DNA of 64,000 bases from Candidatus Obscuribacterales bacterium (GTDB taxonomy: Bacteria > Cyanobacteriota > Vampirovibrionia > Obscuribacterales > Obscuribacteraceae). Both the position numbers and the translations under genes were made by a program. Under the pieces are notes generated by a model that was not told the DNA's origin, searched no databases, and worked only from the letters and a program-made list of their open reading frames with translations. This document shows, in pieces, positions 63,832 through 64,000 of the stretch (within the stretch, counting starts at the first letter, position 1; every line of letters starts with the position of its first letter). The stretch spans positions 22,737 through 86,736 of the forward strand of contig JAGVKB010000127.1 in NCBI GenBank assembly GCA_020050835.1, read 5' to 3'.

Positions 63832-64000
63832 TGAGATTGTTCTCGACTACCAGCCGGCGATAAATTTCGAAGGGAAGGCAATTCTACTCTTTGCTGAAAA
63901 CTTAGGGTGGCTTCTGGTGGGAGAACTACTAAGAAGCAAATTCTCTTGGTAAGTTAGCCGGTTGTAACCCTACTCGGCTGCCAAGAGACTAATATGCTCC

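Noticed and set aside
1..64000. tRNA, rRNA, insertion sequences, attachment sites or origin
   Set aside because: No T-loop/cloverleaf, transposase, integrase or DnaA-box cluster could be recognised on either strand.

Overview
The window looks like a chromosomal segment of a Gram-negative, non-photosynthetic relative of the cyanobacteria, most like the Obscuribacterales/Melainabacteria (Vampirovibrionia). This is inferred from the gene mix: secreted Gly-rich and TPR proteins, TonB C-terminal domains, a metacaspase-TPR protein, a short KdpD and roughly 50% G+C. It does not come from a marker gene. I see no rRNA, tRNA, CRISPR array, transposase or prophage.

Layout. 0-12.3 kb holds envelope and secreted proteins: an adhesin running off the left edge, Gly-rich secreted proteins, three alpha/beta hydrolases, an MprF-C-like aminoacyl transferase and a tiny cationic secreted peptide. 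12.6-18.2 kb has an aldehyde dehydrogenase facing a Rieske oxygenase-malate synthase operon, then an aldo/keto reductase. 18.3-24 kb has a PfkB sugar kinase and sbcDC. 24-31.5 kb has a two-component system, a 1412-residue unknown protein and three copies of a Pho-box-like tandem operator. One lies upstream of the giant gene, one upstream of a 57-aa protein, and one drives a candidate small RNA. 31.5-37.5 kb has single metabolic genes and a DisA_N-like protein.

37.6-41.8 kb is the arginine block: an argC remnant, a promoter, a leader peptide with an Arg-Arg-Arg-Arg-Val-Arg run, overlapping antiterminator and terminator hairpins, then argF-argG-argH. It has every element of a ribosome-mediated arginine attenuator and is the clearest regulatory system here.

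41.9-49.7 kb has divergent TPR-TonB and metacaspase-TPR genes, a beta-lactamase-like lipoprotein whose nucleophile appears to be Ala, a GrlR-like small protein and a LOG hydrolase. 49.8-64 kb has KdpDE, two LRV/HEAT-like repeat paralogs sharing an 11-bp-period CGTAAAG operator, PEP carboxylase, a PYROXD2-like flavoprotein, an MFS transporter and secreted or anchored proteins of unknown function.

Several translation starts were moved to an internal ATG/TTG with a clear Shine-Dalgarno sequence or signal peptide; each case is noted. All functions come from motif reading without database searches.
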